The notes: a model not told the origin generated them from the sequence alone. Counted from the first letter of the stretch, positions 29,366 to 39,572 are shown. The stretch is DNA of 64,000 nt from Rhodopseudomonas palustris (GCF_007005445.1 NZ_CP041387.1:1240001-1304000); one strand, 5' to 3'. Translations and numbers: made by a program.

Positions 29366-30475
29366 TTAGTACACCACCACAGAACGGATCGACTTGCCTT
29401 CGTGCATCAGATCAAACCCCTTGTTGATCTCCTCGAGCTTCAGCATGTGGGTGATCATCGGGTCGATCTCGATCTTGCCGTTCATGTACCAGTCGACGAT
29501 CTTCGGCACGTCGGTGCGGCCGCGGGCGCCGCCGAAGGCGCTGCCCTTCCAGACCCGGCCGGTGACGAGCTGGAACGGGCGGGTCGAGATTTCCTTGCCG
29601 GCTTCGGCGACGCCGATCACCACCGAGACGCCCCAGCCACGATGGCAGGCTTCGAGCGCCTGGCGCATCACTTGGGTGTTGCCGGTGCAGTCGAACGTGT
29701 AGTCCGCGCCGCCGTCGGTGAGCCCGACGAGATGCTGCACGATGTCGCCGTCGATTTTCTTCGGGTTGACGAAATGGGTCATGCCGAAGCGGCGGCCCCA
29801 TTCTTCCTTGTCATCGTTGATGTCGACGCCGACGATTCTATCGGCCCCGACCATCCTGGCGCCCTGAATCACGTTGAGGCCGATGCCGCCGAGGCCGAAC
29901 ACCACGACGTTGGAGCCGGGCGTGACCTTGGCGGTGTTGACCACCGCGCCGACGCCGGTGGTGACGCCGCAGCCGATGTAGCAGCTCTTGTCGAACGGCG
30001 CGTCGTCACGGATCTTGGCGACGGCGATCTCCGGCAGCACGGTGAAGTTCGAGAACGTCGAGCAGCCCATGTAGTGATAGATGGTCTGGCCCTTGTAGCT
30101 GAACCGCGAGGTGCCGTCCGGCATCAGGCCCTTGCCCTGGGTGGCGCGGATCGCGGTGCAGAGGTTGGTCTTCTGGCTCAGGCAGCTTTTGCACTGCCGG
30201 CATTCCGGCGTGTACAGCGGGATGACGTGATCGCCCGGCTTCACCGAGGTGACGCCGGCGCCGACTTCGCGGACGATGCCCGCACCTTCATGGCCGAGGA
30301 TCGAGGGGAAGATGCCCTCGCTATCGAAGCCGTCGAGCGTGTAGGCGTCGGTGTGGCAGATGCCGGTGGCCTTGATCTCGACCAGCACCTCGCCGGCCTT
30401 CGGCCCTTCGAGATCCAGCTCGACGATTTCGAGCGGCTTCTTGGCCTCGAACGCGACGGCGGCCCGTGTCTTCAT
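29366..30475 (-). CDS. adhC: S-(hydroxymethyl)glutathione dehydrogenase (class III alcohol dehydrogenase)
   Basis: The 369-residue enzyme has catalytic zinc ligands in [22 protein letters not shown] and the YIGCGVTTG cysteine, the structural zinc cysteines in [15 protein letters not shown], and the NAD loop [15 protein letters not shown]. It oxidises the glutathione adduct of formaldehyde to S-formylglutathione. The start is ATG 30475. Convergent with pqqABCDE, it fits a pathway in which PQQ-dependent alcohol dehydrogenases make aldehydes that must be cleared; the same gene is often named flhA or frmA. Confidence 0.95.
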   Translation of the reverse strand: MKTRAAVAFEAKKPLEIVELDLEGPKAGEVLVEIKATGICHTDAYTLDGFDSEGIFPSILGHEGAGIVREVGAGVTSVKPGDHVIPLYTPECRQCKSCLSQKTNLCTAIRATQGKGLMPDGTSRFSYKGQTIYHYMGCSTFSNFTVLPEIAVAKIRDDAPFDKSCYIGCGVTTGVGAVVNTAKVTPGSNVVVFGLGGIGLNVIQGARMVGADRIVGVDINDDKEEWGRRFGMTHFVNPKKIDGDIVQHLVGLTDGGADYTFDCTGNTQVMRQALEACHRGWGVSVVIGVAEAGKEISTRPFQLVTGRVWKGSAFGGARGRTDVPKIVDWYMNGKIEIDPMITHMLKLEEINKGFDLMHEGKSIRSVVVY

Positions 30476-30572
30476 GGCGATCCTCCTGGCATCGACAAAC
30501 TGCGATTGCCTCTCGTATCGCAAATCGGCGCGCCGACTTGAACCGTTTTCTGGCCTGGTGAGGCGACGGGGC

Positions 30573-32096
30573 TCACGCCGAGGCGGCGCGACGCTCTTCG
30601 TCTGCGGCCAGATCTTCGTCTGCGTTCGGATCACCGGGGGCGGTCGCCCAGGCGAGCTCGACCAGCGTCACGGTGCGGCGGCCGGCACCGTCGAACTGGC
30701 AGACGATCAGGCCCTGTTCTTCGATGTAGGTCAGCAGGCGCCGGGCGCGGCGCAGCGAGTGGGTGCCGTAGGCTCGCGCGATCGCGGCGTCGCCGGGGCA
30801 GGGCCAGCCTTCCTTGGCGGCGCGCGCGATGATCATGAACACGCCCTGCATATCGTCGGGCAACGTGGAGGCGCGCAGTGTCACGTCCTGCCAGGCATCG
30901 TCGGCGGCCATCTCGGTGGTGAGGCCGGCGCGGGCGTGGGTCAGCATCCGGCGAAATTCGGTCATGTCCGGGATCGCGGTGGCGAGGCCTTCGATCCGGC
31001 AGCGCACCACGAATTCCTGATACAGCACGCCGATGGCGCGGAAGCCGGCATCGGGCTCGGCCAGGATCGCGCGCAGGATGCGGTCGAGCCGGTCGCGGCG
31101 TTCGGCGATCTGTTCGTCGCTGAGTGCGGGCGCCTCTGGCTCCGGCGTGGGGTCGATCGCGACCGACTTGGCCGCCATCAACTGGCTGAGCAGGTCTGGA
31201 GCCGGCGCGCGGCGCTGCGGCCGGGTCGCTGTCGTCTCCGGCGGCGGCGCGGCGAGGATCACGGCGCGCGCGTCTTCCAGGCCTGCTTCCGGCAGCGGCA
31301 TCAGGCGCGGCGTCGAGTTGCGCGGATGGGTTTCGGTCGGACCGATCCGCAGGCCGAGAGGGCGCCGCGACAGCGCGGGGCCGAGCGCCATGAACTGGCC
31401 GCGCTCGAGATCGCGGAACGCTTCGGCCTGGCGCCGCTCCATGCCGAGCAGATCGGCGGCGCGCGCCATGTCGATATCGAGGAAGGTGCGGCCCATCAGG
31501 AAGTTCGAGGCTTCCGCCGCGACGTTCTTGGCGAGCTTGGCCAGCCGCTGGGTGGCGATCACGCCGGCGAGGCCGCGCTTGCGGCCGCGGCACATCAAAT
31601 TGGTCATCGCGCCGAGCGATAGCTTGCGCGCTTCGTCAGAGACTTCGCCGGCGACGGCGGGCGCGAATAGCTGTGCTTCGTCGACCACCACCAACATCGG
31701 GTACCAATGGTCGCGCGCGGTGTTGAACATGCCGTCGAGAAACGCCGCGGCGCGGCGCATCTGGTTCTCGGCGTCCAGGCCCTCGAGATTGAGCACCGCC
31801 GAGACGCGGTGAATGCGGGCGCGCTCGCCGGCAACCTGCAGGCCGCGCTCAGTGTGGTCTTCGGCGTTGATGACGAGATGGCCGAATCGCTCGGCGAGCG
31901 TGACGAAGTCGCCTTCGGGATCGATGATCGCCTGTTGTACCCAGGGCGCGCTCTGCTCAAGGAGGCGGCGCAGCAGATGCGACTTGCCCGAGCCGGAATT
32001 GCCCTGCACCAACAGTCGCGTCGCCAGCAGTTCCTCGAGATCGAGAGCCGCGGTTGCGCCTGAATTGGTTTGCCCCATTTCGATCGCAACGGTCAT
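30573..32096 (-). CDS. HerA/DUF87-type ATPase
   Basis: The 507-residue protein has a Walker A loop, GNSGSGKS (about 33-40), a Walker B strand, [11 protein letters not shown] (about 133-143), and a sensor-like stretch ([23 protein letters not shown]). The remaining C-terminal half is Ala/Arg/Glu-rich, with a winged-helix-like end ([29 protein letters not shown]). HerA relatives form hexameric DNA or protein pumps. No NurA, Sir2 or other defence partner is adjacent, so its role is open. It is probably a single-gene transcript. Confidence 0.8.
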   Translation of the reverse strand: MTVAIEMGQTNSGATAALDLEELLATRLLVQGNSGSGKSHLLRRLLEQSAPWVQQAIIDPEGDFVTLAERFGHLVINAEDHTERGLQVAGERARIHRVSAVLNLEGLDAENQMRRAAAFLDGMFNTARDHWYPMLVVVDEAQLFAPAVAGEVSDEARKLSLGAMTNLMCRGRKRGLAGVIATQRLAKLAKNVAAEASNFLMGRTFLDIDMARAADLLGMERRQAEAFRDLERGQFMALGPALSRRPLGLRIGPTETHPRNSTPRLMPLPEAGLEDARAVILAAPPPETTATRPQRRAPAPDLLSQLMAAKSVAIDPTPEPEAPALSDEQIAERRDRLDRILRAILAEPDAGFRAIGVLYQEFVVRCRIEGLATAIPDMTEFRRMLTHARAGLTTEMAADDAWQDVTLRASTLPDDMQGVFMIIARAAKEGWPCPGDAAIARAYGTHSLRRARRLLTYIEEQGLIVCQFDGAGRRTVTLVELAWATAPGDPNADEDLAADEERRAASA

Positions 32097-32221
32097 GGCG
32101 CGGCCCGAGGTCTCCTTTCGCGAGCAGGGGGCTTAACAACCTGGGCGCGCCGCGTCGAGCACCCGCGGCGGTTCCGCCGGTGTTATGCACGCACATCAGC
32201 GTTGCGGTTGCACCTTGCGAA

Positions 32222-33238
32222 TCAGCGCCAGCCGAGCGCGGGCGCGATGTGGGTGAGGATGGCCTCGATCACATGGGCGTTGTAATCGACGCCGAGCTGA
32301 TTGGGGATCGTCAGCAACAGGGTGTCGGCTTCGGCGAGCGCTTCGTCGGCCTTGAGCTGTTCGATCAACGCCTCCGGCTCGGCCGCATAAGACCGGCCGA
32401 AGATCGCGCGGGTCTGTTCGTCGAGATAGCCGATCTGATCCTGCTGCTGGCCTTCGCGGCCGAAATAGGCGCGGTCGCGATCGTCGACCAGCGGGAAGAT
32501 GCTGCGGCTGACCGAGACGCGCGGCGTGCGGGTGTGACCGGCTTCTTTCCAGGCTTCACGATAGGTGCGGATCTGCGCCGCCTGCTGAACGTGAAACGGC
32601 TCGCCGGTCTCGTCGTTCTTCAGCGTCGAGCTCTGCAAATTCATGCCGAGCTTGGCCGCCCACACTGCGGTGGCGTTGGAGCCGGCGCCCCACCAGATGC
32701 GGTCGCGCAAACCTTCCGAATACGGCTCGAGCCGCAATAGACCCGGCGGATTGGGAAACATCGGCCGCGGGTTGGGCTGCGCGAAGCCCTGGCCGCGCAA
32801 GAGGTCGAGCAGCACTTCGGCGTGGCGGCGGCCCATGTCGGCGTCGCTTTCGCCCTCGGCCGGCTGATAGCCGAAATAGCGCCAGCCATCGATCACCTGC
32901 TCGGGCGAGCCGCGGCTGATGCCGAGCTGCAGCCGGCCGCCGGCGATCAGATCGGCGGCGCCGGCGTCCTCGGCCATGTACAGCGGATTCTCATAGCGCA
33001 TGTCGATCACGGCGGTGCCGATCTCGATGCGTTTGGTTCTGGCGCCGATCGCGGCGAGCAGCGGGAAGGGTGAGGCGAGTTGCCGGGCGAAATGATGCAC
33101 GCGAACGTAAGCGCCATCGGCGCCGAGCTGTTCGGCGGCTTGCGCCAGATCGATGGTCTCCAGCAGCGCATCGGCGGCCGAACGCGTGCGTGACTGCGGC
33201 GACCAATGGCCGAACGAAAGAAAACCGATCTTCTTCAT
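32222..33238 (-). CDS. LLM-class flavin-dependent oxidoreductase (luciferase-like)
   Basis: The 338-residue bacterial-luciferase-like TIM barrel has the family segments AAEQLGADGAYVRVHHF, RIEIGTAVIDMRYENPLYMAEDAGAADLIAGGRLQLGISRG and IWWGAGSNATAVWAAKLGMNLQ. Members use reduced FMN or F420 to oxidise diverse substrates; FMN is expected here because F420 genes are not seen. It shares strand with the downstream HerA-like gene and the upstream TetR gene. Confidence 0.85.
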   Translation of the reverse strand: MKKIGFLSFGHWSPQSRTRSAADALLETIDLAQAAEQLGADGAYVRVHHFARQLASPFPLLAAIGARTKRIEIGTAVIDMRYENPLYMAEDAGAADLIAGGRLQLGISRGSPEQVIDGWRYFGYQPAEGESDADMGRRHAEVLLDLLRGQGFAQPNPRPMFPNPPGLLRLEPYSEGLRDRIWWGAGSNATAVWAAKLGMNLQSSTLKNDETGEPFHVQQAAQIRTYREAWKEAGHTRTPRVSVSRSIFPLVDDRDRAYFGREGQQQDQIGYLDEQTRAIFGRSYAAEPEALIEQLKADEALAEADTLLLTIPNQLGVDYNAHVIEAILTHIAPALGWR

Positions 33239-33350
33239 GGAGACAGCCCTGACGATGTGAAGGCTGTAGATAGTGCGCCTGCCGTTTCAGAAAAGCCTTC
33301 GCTGGCGCATGGCCTTTATTGATCAGCACACGCGCGTCGCGCGTGATGCG

Positions 33351-33974
33351 TCAATTCTTCGCGAGACCGCGCAGCAGCAGATCGACGCTGGCTTCGGTGA
33401 AAGCGGCGAAATCGACTTCCTTACGGGTGCCGAACAGCAGCGACCACAGGCTGAGCAGCACCGCGGGACTCATCACGATCTCGGTGAAGCCTGTGGCGGG
33501 GGCATTGCGGAATTCGCCGGCGGCGACGCCCTGGTCGATGACTTCCCTGAACTGATCGATGATCGGCGCGACGAATTCCTCGTAGTGACGGTCGACCAGA
33601 TCGGGAAAGCGGCCGCCTTCGGCGATCAGGAAGCGCAGAATTTCGCGTGACTCGCGGTTCTCCGCAATGTGGCCATAGGTGAAGGCGATCAAGCCGCGCA
33701 GCCGTTCGGTGGCCGAGCCGGGGAGGGTGAGCGCGTAGTCCTTCAGGCCGGGCAGAAACGATTGCGATTTGTGCCGAACCATCTCTTCGAACACCCGTTC
33801 CTTGGTGTCGAAGTAAAAGTAGATCGTGCCCTTGGTGACGCCGGCGCGGGCCGCGACGTCTTCCAGACGGGTCGCCGCATAGCCGTGCATGACGAATTCC
33901 TCGAACGCGGCGTCGAGGATTTCCGAGGGGCGCTCGGCTTTGCGGCGGGCGCGTTTGGTCACGGCAGGCGGCAT
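33351..33974 (-). CDS. TetR-family repressor of the first RND efflux locus
   Basis: The 207-residue protein has a TetR helix-turn-helix (about 15-62, LEDVAARAGVTKGTIYFYFDTKERVFEEMV) and a ligand-binding domain. It is divergent from the RND genes with a 93-base gap that holds a 24-base palindrome, so it most likely represses both itself and the pump. Inducer unknown. Confidence 0.9.
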   Translation of the reverse strand: MPPAVTKRARRKAERPSEILDAAFEEFVMHGYAATRLEDVAARAGVTKGTIYFYFDTKERVFEEMVRHKSQSFLPGLKDYALTLPGSATERLRGLIAFTYGHIAENRESREILRFLIAEGGRFPDLVDRHYEEFVAPIIDQFREVIDQGVAAGEFRNAPATGFTEIVMSPAVLLSLWSLLFGTRKEVDFAAFTEASVDLLLRGLAKN

Positions 33975-34001
33975 GGGCGGACTCCGATCACGTAGTTTTA
34001 C

Positions 34002-34025
34002 TATTGACTTTCTAGTCAGTCAATA
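34002..34025. promoter_or_regulatory. TetR operator palindrome, first RND locus
   Basis: The outer arms are TATTGAC (34002-34008) and GTCAATA (34019-34025). An inner pair, TGACT and AGTCA (34005-34009 with 34014-34018), is nested within. The site lies midway between the TetR gene and the pump genes and probably overlaps both promoters. Confidence 0.75.
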
Positions 34026-34067
34026 ATATTGCACTGCGATGCGCTTGATCGAATGGGCGAATTTTTG

Positions 34068-35141
34068 ATGCTTCGGCTCAGAACCGTGGTGCTGCTGTTG
34101 GTCGCCGCCGCTCTGGCGGGTTGCGGCGAGGAGGCCCGGCCGGAACGCCTGGTGACGCTGGTGAAAACCGAGCTGGTTCACGCCCAGCCGCGCAGCACGG
34201 TGATCCGGTTGACGGGCGACGTCCAGGCCAGGGTTTCGACCGAATTGTCGTTCCGGGTCAGTGGCCGGGTGATCGAACGTCTGGTCGATGTCGGGGCGCA
34301 CGTGAAGGCCGGCGACGTGCTGGCGCGGCTCGATCCCACCGAGCAGCGGGCCGATCTGGTCGGCGCCCAGGCTGCGCTGACCGCCGCCGAAGCCCAGCTT
34401 CGTCTCGCCACCGCGACCTACGAACGCCAGAAGACGCTGATGGCGTCCGGCTTCACCACCCGCGTCGCGTTCGATCAGGCGCAGGAGGGGCTGCGCGCCG
34501 CCGAGGGCTCGCTGGACACTGCCAAGGCGCAGCTCGGCATCGCCAAGGACGCGCTCGGCTACACCGAGCTGCGCGCCAGCGCCGCTGGTATCATCACCGC
34601 ACGCAACGTCGAGGTCGGCCAGGTCGCGCAATCGGCGCAGTCGGCCTACACGCTGGCGGAAGACGGCGCCCGCGACGCGGTGTTCGACGTCTACGAGGCG
34701 ATCTTCCTGATTCCGGTCGGCAGCGACACCATCAAGCTGTCGCTGGTCTCGAACCCTGCGATTACCGCGATGGCGAAGCCGCGCGAGATCTCTCCCACCG
34801 TCGATCCGAAGACGGGATCGGTGCGGGTGAAACTGTCGATCGAGAATCCGCCGCCCGAGATGACGCTGGGAAGCGTCGTGGTCGGCGAAGGCTACAGCCG
34901 GGCGGTCGACAAGATCGTGCTGCCGTGGAGCGCGCTGACTGCCGACCAGAGCGGCGCCGCGGTTTGGGTGGTCGATCCGCAAACCCATGCGGTTTCGCTC
35001 AAGAGCGTCACGATCGAAAGCTACGAGACCAACTCGATCGTGGTCGGTCGCGGCCTTGCGATCGGCGACCGCGTCGTGGTCGACGGCGGCAAGCTGCTGC
35101 GCCCCGGCCAGATCGTCGTCGACGTCGGAGGCGCCGCATGA
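34068..35141 (+). CDS. RND efflux periplasmic adaptor (membrane fusion) lipoprotein 1
   Basis: A lipobox (LLVAAALAGC) anchors this 357-residue adaptor to a membrane. It has the usual barrel-sandwich halves (VGAHVKAGDVLARLDPTEQ and AAGIITARNVEVGQVAQ) around an alpha hairpin. Start is taken as ATG 34068, immediately before the signal peptide; ATG 34053 adds five residues. Its stop overlaps the next adaptor gene. A pump with two consecutive adaptor genes suggests a mixed adaptor ring, as in TriABC-like systems (inference). Confidence 0.88.
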   Translation: MLRLRTVVLLLVAAALAGCGEEARPERLVTLVKTELVHAQPRSTVIRLTGDVQARVSTELSFRVSGRVIERLVDVGAHVKAGDVLARLDPTEQRADLVGAQAALTAAEAQLRLATATYERQKTLMASGFTTRVAFDQAQEGLRAAEGSLDTAKAQLGIAKDALGYTELRASAAGIITARNVEVGQVAQSAQSAYTLAEDGARDAVFDVYEAIFLIPVGSDTIKLSLVSNPAITAMAKPREISPTVDPKTGSVRVKLSIENPPPEMTLGSVVVGEGYSRAVDKIVLPWSALTADQSGAAVWVVDPQTHAVSLKSVTIESYETNSIVVGRGLAIGDRVVVDGGKLLRPGQIVVDVGGAA

Positions 35142-36211
35142 ACGCTCCGCGGATTGTTGCGATGATCGCAGCGGCGCTGCTGGTCGCCGGTTGCGAGGAC
35201 AAGGCGCAGCCGCAAGCCGCGGTTCGGCCGGTGCTGTCGACGGTGGTCGCCCCGCTGCAGGCAACCAACTTGTCGGTGGTCGGAACCGTCGAGCCGCAGT
35301 TCAGGACCGACTACGGGTTTCGGATGCTCGGTCGCTTGATCGCCCGTCCGGTCAATATCGGCGACACCGTCGAGAAGGGGCAGACGCTGGCGGCTGTCGA
35401 TCCGTTCGCCGCCGAACTGGCGGTGCGTTCGGCGCAGGCCGATCTCGCCACCGCGCAGGCGCAGCTCGTCAATGCCAGCGGCACCGCCAACCGGCAGCGC
35501 ACCCTGATCGAGACCGGCGCCACCACCAAGGCGACGCTGGATTCCGCCGAACAAAGCGACGCCGCGGCCCAGGCCGCGGTGGTGCGGGCGCAGTCGGCGC
35601 TGACGAAAGCGCGCGAGCAACTGAGCTACACCAAGGTCGAGGCGCAATATGCCGGCGTCGTTACCGCGGTCGGTGCGCAGGTCGGCCAGGTGGTCAATCC
35701 CGGCCAGATGGTCGCGACCGTCGCCCGTCCTGATGTTCGCGAGGCGGTGATCGATGTCGCCGACGATCTCGTCGGGATGCTCAAGATCGGCACGCCGCTG
35801 ACGGTGGCGCTGCAGCTCGATCCGCGGGTCCGCGTCGATGGCAAGGTGCGCGAGATCGCGCCGCAGGCCGATCAGGTTACGCGCGCACGGCGGGTTCGTA
35901 TCACGCTGGAAAATCCACCCGAGACGTTCCGGCTCGGCACCACGATCACCACGCTGATCCCGGGCAAGCCGAGCCGCGGCTTCCGCCTGCCGGCGACGGC
36001 GATCCTGCGCCAGGGCGATCAAGCCAGCGTGTGGGTGATCGACCCTGCCAAGGGATCGGTCAGCAAGCGCGCGGTGCAGGTGACGCCGGGCGACAACGGC
36101 ACGGCTCAGGTCACCGATGGGCTCGAAGCCGGCATGCGGATCGTCACCGCCGGCGTCCATCATCTGCAGGAAGGCCAAATGGTCCGGTTCGAGCGGGAAG
36201 TCACGCCGTGA
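35138..36211 (+). CDS. RND efflux periplasmic adaptor (membrane fusion) lipoprotein 2
   Basis: The 357-residue adaptor also starts with a lipoprotein signal (MIAAALLVAGC) and shows the same lipoyl-like halves (IGDTVEKGQTLAAVDPFAAE and AGVVTAVGAQVGQVVNPG) and hairpin. It is related to the preceding gene but diverged, so the pair probably arose by an old duplication. The ATG overlaps the previous stop and its own stop overlaps the RND pump start, giving a three-gene coupled operon. Confidence 0.9.
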   Translation: MNAPRIVAMIAAALLVAGCEDKAQPQAAVRPVLSTVVAPLQATNLSVVGTVEPQFRTDYGFRMLGRLIARPVNIGDTVEKGQTLAAVDPFAAELAVRSAQADLATAQAQLVNASGTANRQRTLIETGATTKATLDSAEQSDAAAQAAVVRAQSALTKAREQLSYTKVEAQYAGVVTAVGAQVGQVVNPGQMVATVARPDVREAVIDVADDLVGMLKIGTPLTVALQLDPRVRVDGKVREIAPQADQVTRARRVRITLENPPETFRLGTTITTLIPGKPSRGFRLPATAILRQGDQASVWVIDPAKGSVSKRAVQVTPGDNGTAQVTDGLEAGMRIVTAGVHHLQEGQMVRFEREVTP

Positions 36212-39200
36212 AGTCGTTCAATCTCTCCGACTGGGCGCTGCAGCACCGTTCGCTGGTCTGGTACTTCATGATCGCCTTCATGGCGGCCGGACTGTTTTCG
36301 TATCTCGATCTCGGCCGCGAGGAAGACCCGGCGTTCACCATCAAGACCATGGTGATCCAGGCGAAGTGGCCCGGCGCTTCGGCCGAGGAGACGACCCGGC
36401 AGGTCACCGACCGGATCGAGAAGAAGCTCGAGGAGCTGGAGTCGCTCGACTACACCAAGAGCATCACCACGCCCGGTGAGACCACGGTGTTCGTCAACCT
36501 GCGCGACACCACCAAGGCGCGCGACGTGCAGCCCACCTGGGTCCGCGTGCGCAACATGATCAACGACATCAAGGGCGACTTCCCGCAAGGCGTGGTCGGT
36601 CCCGCCTTCAACGATCGCTTCGGCGACGTGTTCGGTAACATCTACGCGTTCACCAGCGACGGCCTTACCCAGCGCCAGCTCCGCGACAAGGTCGAGGAAG
36701 TCCGCGCCAAGGTGCTTCAGGTGCCGAATGTCGGCCGTGTCGACATCGTCGGCGCCCAGGACGAAGTGATCTTCCTCGAATTCTCCCCGCGCAAGGTAGC
36801 TGCGCTCGGCCTCGACCAGCGCACCATCGTCAGCTCTCTGCAGGCGCAGAACGCGATCGCGCCGTCGGGCGTGCTGCAGGCCGGGCCGGAGCGGATCAGC
36901 GTCCGCGTCAGCGGTCAGTTCACTTCGGAAGAGAGCCTCAAGGCGATCAATCTGCGGGTCAACGACCGGTTTTTCCCGCTGACCGACGTCGCCACCATCC
37001 GGCGCGGCTATGTCGATCCGCCGACCTCGCTGTTTCGCTTCAACGGCGAGCCCGCGATCGCGCTGACGATCGGCATGAAGGCGGGCGCCAACCTGCTGCA
37101 GTTCGGCGAGGCGCTGAAGGAGGAGATGAAGCGGATCTCCGCGGATCTGCCGGTCGGCGCCGAAGTGCATCTGGTTTCCGATCAGCCGCAAATCGTCGAC
37201 GAGGCGGTGTCGGGCTTTACCCGGGCGCTGTTCGAGGCGGTGGCGATCGTGCTGGTGATCAGCTTCATCAGCCTCGGCATGCGCGCAGGTCTCGTCGTCG
37301 CGATCTCGATCCCGCTGGTGCTGGCGATCACCTTCATGGTGATGTCCTATTCGGGGATCTCGCTGCAGCGGATTTCGCTGGGCGCGCTGATCATCGCGCT
37401 CGGCCTCTTGGTCGACGACGCGATGATCGCGGTCGAGATGATGGTGGCGCGGCTGGAGGTCGGCGACTCGCTCTCCAAAGCGGCGACCCACGTCTACACC
37501 TCGACGGCGTTTCCGATGCTGACCGGCACGCTGGTCACTGTGGCGGGATTCATTCCGATCGGTCTCAACAACAGCGCGGCGGGCGAATTCACTTTCACGC
37601 TGTTCGTGGTGATCGCGGTGTCGCTGCTGACCTCGTGGATCGTCGCGGTGCTGTTCACGCCGCTGCTCGGCGTCACCATCCTGCCCGACAAGATGAAGCA
37701 CCATCACGAAACCAAGGGGCGGTTCGCGGCTATGTTCAGCCGGATGCTCGGCTTCTGCATGCGGCACCGCTGGCTGACGATCGGGCTGACACTGGCGGCG
37801 TTCGCGCTGTCGCTGGTCGGCATGGGATTCGTGCAGCAACAATTCTTCCCGAATTCGGATCGCAAGGAACTGATCGTCGACTGGAATCTGCCGCAGAACA
37901 GCTCGATCGCGGAGACCAATGCGCAGATGGCGCGGTTCGAGCGCGAGGCGCTGGCGGGCCCGGCTGGGATCGACCATTGGTCGACCTATGTGGGCCAGGG
38001 TGCTCCGCGCTTCGTGCTGTCGTTCGATGTGGAGCCGTCGAACGCCACGTTCGGCCAGATGGTGATCGTCACCAAGAGCCTCGCCGATCGTGACCGGCTG
38101 CGGTCCGAGCTGCAGGCTTACTTGCGCACGACCTTCCCGGGCACCGATGCGCTGGTGAAGCTGCTCGACATCGGCCCGCCGGTGGGACGGCCGGTGCAGT
38201 ATCGCGTCAGCGGACCCGACATCGCCAAGGTTCGCGGCTTCGCGCAGCAACTCGCCGGCGTGGTCGCCACCAATCCGCATCTCGGCGAGGTGGTGTTCGA
38301 CTGGATGGAGCCGGCACGTGTGATCAAGGTCGACGTGCTGCAAGACAAGGCACGGCAGCTCGGCGTCACCTCCGAAGACATCGCCTCGACGCTGAACGGC
38401 ATTCTCGACGGTGCCACCATCACCCAGGTGCGCGACGACATCTATCTCGTCAACGTGCTGGGCCGCGCCAACGACGCCGAGCGCGGCTCGATCGAGACGC
38501 TGCGGAACCTGCAGTTGGCGGGGGGGAGCGGGCAAACCGTGCCGCTCGCAGCGGTGGCGACCTTCCGTTACGAGCTGGAGCAGCCGACGATCTGGCGCCG
38601 CGCGCGGCTGCCGACCGTGACGGTCAAGGCCAGCGTCGTCGACGAGGTGCAGCCGGCGACCGTGGTCGAACAGCTCAAGCAATCGGTCGCCGAGTTCAGT
38701 GCCAAGCTGCCGGTCGGCTATTCGGTCGCCGTCGGCGGCGCGGTCGAAGAGAGCGGCAAGTCGCAGGCGCCGATCGTTGCGGTGGTGCCGATCATGCTGT
38801 TCGTGATGGCGACCGTGCTGATGATCCAGTTGCAGAGTTTCCAGCGGCTGTTCCTGGTGTTCGCCGTGGCGCCGCTGGCGTTGATCGGCGTGGTCGCGGC
38901 GCTGCTGCCGAGCCGCGCACCGCTCGGCTTCGTCGCGATCCTCGGCGTGCTGGCGCTGATCGGCATCCTGATCAGAAATTCGGTGATCCTGATCGTGCAG
39001 ATCGAACAATTGCGCAGCGAGGGACGTCCACCTTGGGATGCGGTGGTGGAGGCCACCGAGCACCGGATGCGGCCGATCATGCTGACCGCGGCGGCGGCGA
39101 GTCTGGCGCTGATCCCGATCGCGCGTGAAGTGTTCTGGGGGCCGATGGCCTACGCGATGATGGGCGGCATCATCGTCGGCACGGTGCTCACCCTGTTGTT

Positions 39201-39258
39201 CCTGCCTGCGCTGTACATCGCGTGGTTCCGCATCAAGGCGCCGACACAAGAGGCTTAG
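36208..39258 (+). CDS. RND-family efflux pump, inner-membrane transporter 1
   Basis: The 1016-residue protein has twelve transmembrane helices in two repeats with large periplasmic loops. The proton-relay pair is present in helix 4 (GLLVDDAMIAVEMM) and the first loop shows EEDPAFTIKTMVIQAKWPGASAEE. It exports drugs, detergents or metabolites with proton entry. GTG start overlapping the adaptor stop. No outer-membrane factor gene is adjacent, so it must borrow a TolC-like channel. Confidence 0.93.
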   Translation: MKSFNLSDWALQHRSLVWYFMIAFMAAGLFSYLDLGREEDPAFTIKTMVIQAKWPGASAEETTRQVTDRIEKKLEELESLDYTKSITTPGETTVFVNLRDTTKARDVQPTWVRVRNMINDIKGDFPQGVVGPAFNDRFGDVFGNIYAFTSDGLTQRQLRDKVEEVRAKVLQVPNVGRVDIVGAQDEVIFLEFSPRKVAALGLDQRTIVSSLQAQNAIAPSGVLQAGPERISVRVSGQFTSEESLKAINLRVNDRFFPLTDVATIRRGYVDPPTSLFRFNGEPAIALTIGMKAGANLLQFGEALKEEMKRISADLPVGAEVHLVSDQPQIVDEAVSGFTRALFEAVAIVLVISFISLGMRAGLVVAISIPLVLAITFMVMSYSGISLQRISLGALIIALGLLVDDAMIAVEMMVARLEVGDSLSKAATHVYTSTAFPMLTGTLVTVAGFIPIGLNNSAAGEFTFTLFVVIAVSLLTSWIVAVLFTPLLGVTILPDKMKHHHETKGRFAAMFSRMLGFCMRHRWLTIGLTLAAFALSLVGMGFVQQQFFPNSDRKELIVDWNLPQNSSIAETNAQMARFEREALAGPAGIDHWSTYVGQGAPRFVLSFDVEPSNATFGQMVIVTKSLADRDRLRSELQAYLRTTFPGTDALVKLLDIGPPVGRPVQYRVSGPDIAKVRGFAQQLAGVVATNPHLGEVVFDWMEPARVIKVDVLQDKARQLGVTSEDIASTLNGILDGATITQVRDDIYLVNVLGRANDAERGSIETLRNLQLAGGSGQTVPLAAVATFRYELEQPTIWRRARLPTVTVKASVVDEVQPATVVEQLKQSVAEFSAKLPVGYSVAVGGAVEESGKSQAPIVAVVPIMLFVMATVLMIQLQSFQRLFLVFAVAPLALIGVVAALLPSRAPLGFVAILGVLALIGILIRNSVILIVQIEQLRSEGRPPWDAVVEATEHRMRPIMLTAAAASLALIPIAREVFWGPMAYAMMGGIIVGTVLTLLFLPALYIAWFRIKAPTQEA

Positions 39259-39259
39259 G

Positions 39260-39541
39260 ATGGCTAGTTCGAGTCAAACACCGCCCGATCTTCCGTTGTG
39301 CCGGGGCGACCGCGTCCGGATGAGTCCGCTCGGCCGCGAGCGGCATCCGCGCTATGGCACCCGAGAAGGCGTCATCGTCGGGCAGGGCTCGCCGAGCAGT
39401 TGGCGGGTGAAATTCGACGACCGCAAGACCATCCAGGCGATCCATCAGGACTATCTCGAGCGCGTTCCGGGGCAGGCGCCGCGCTTCGACACGTCCGAGC
39501 CCTGGAGCCGCTGGCGCGACGATCCGCCGGCGAGCCCATAG
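39260..39541 (+). CDS. Small conserved-looking protein of unknown function
   Basis: The 93-residue soluble protein starts two bases after the RND stop, so it is almost surely in the same transcript. Residues about 14-68 (CRGDRVRMSPLGRERHPRYGTREGVIVGQGSPSSWRVKFDDRKTIQAIHQDYLERV) look like a small SH3-like or KOW-type beta barrel; this is a guess from the pattern of Gly, Arg and hydrophobic residues. No role is known to me. Confidence 0.65.
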   Translation: MASSSQTPPDLPLCRGDRVRMSPLGRERHPRYGTREGVIVGQGSPSSWRVKFDDRKTIQAIHQDYLERVPGQAPRFDTSEPWSRWRDDPPASP

Positions 39542-39572
39542 TCTTGCGTCCCTCGTTCCTGTTGGTGCCCTG

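Noticed and set aside
30476..30634. Extended start of the formaldehyde dehydrogenase from 30634
   Set aside because: The family begins at [10 protein letters not shown] (30475); the extension is low-complexity and overlaps the promoter region.
30573..32096. HerA-like ATPase as part of a phage-defence island
   Set aside because: Neighbours are ordinary metabolic genes, composition is even and no partner effector is present.
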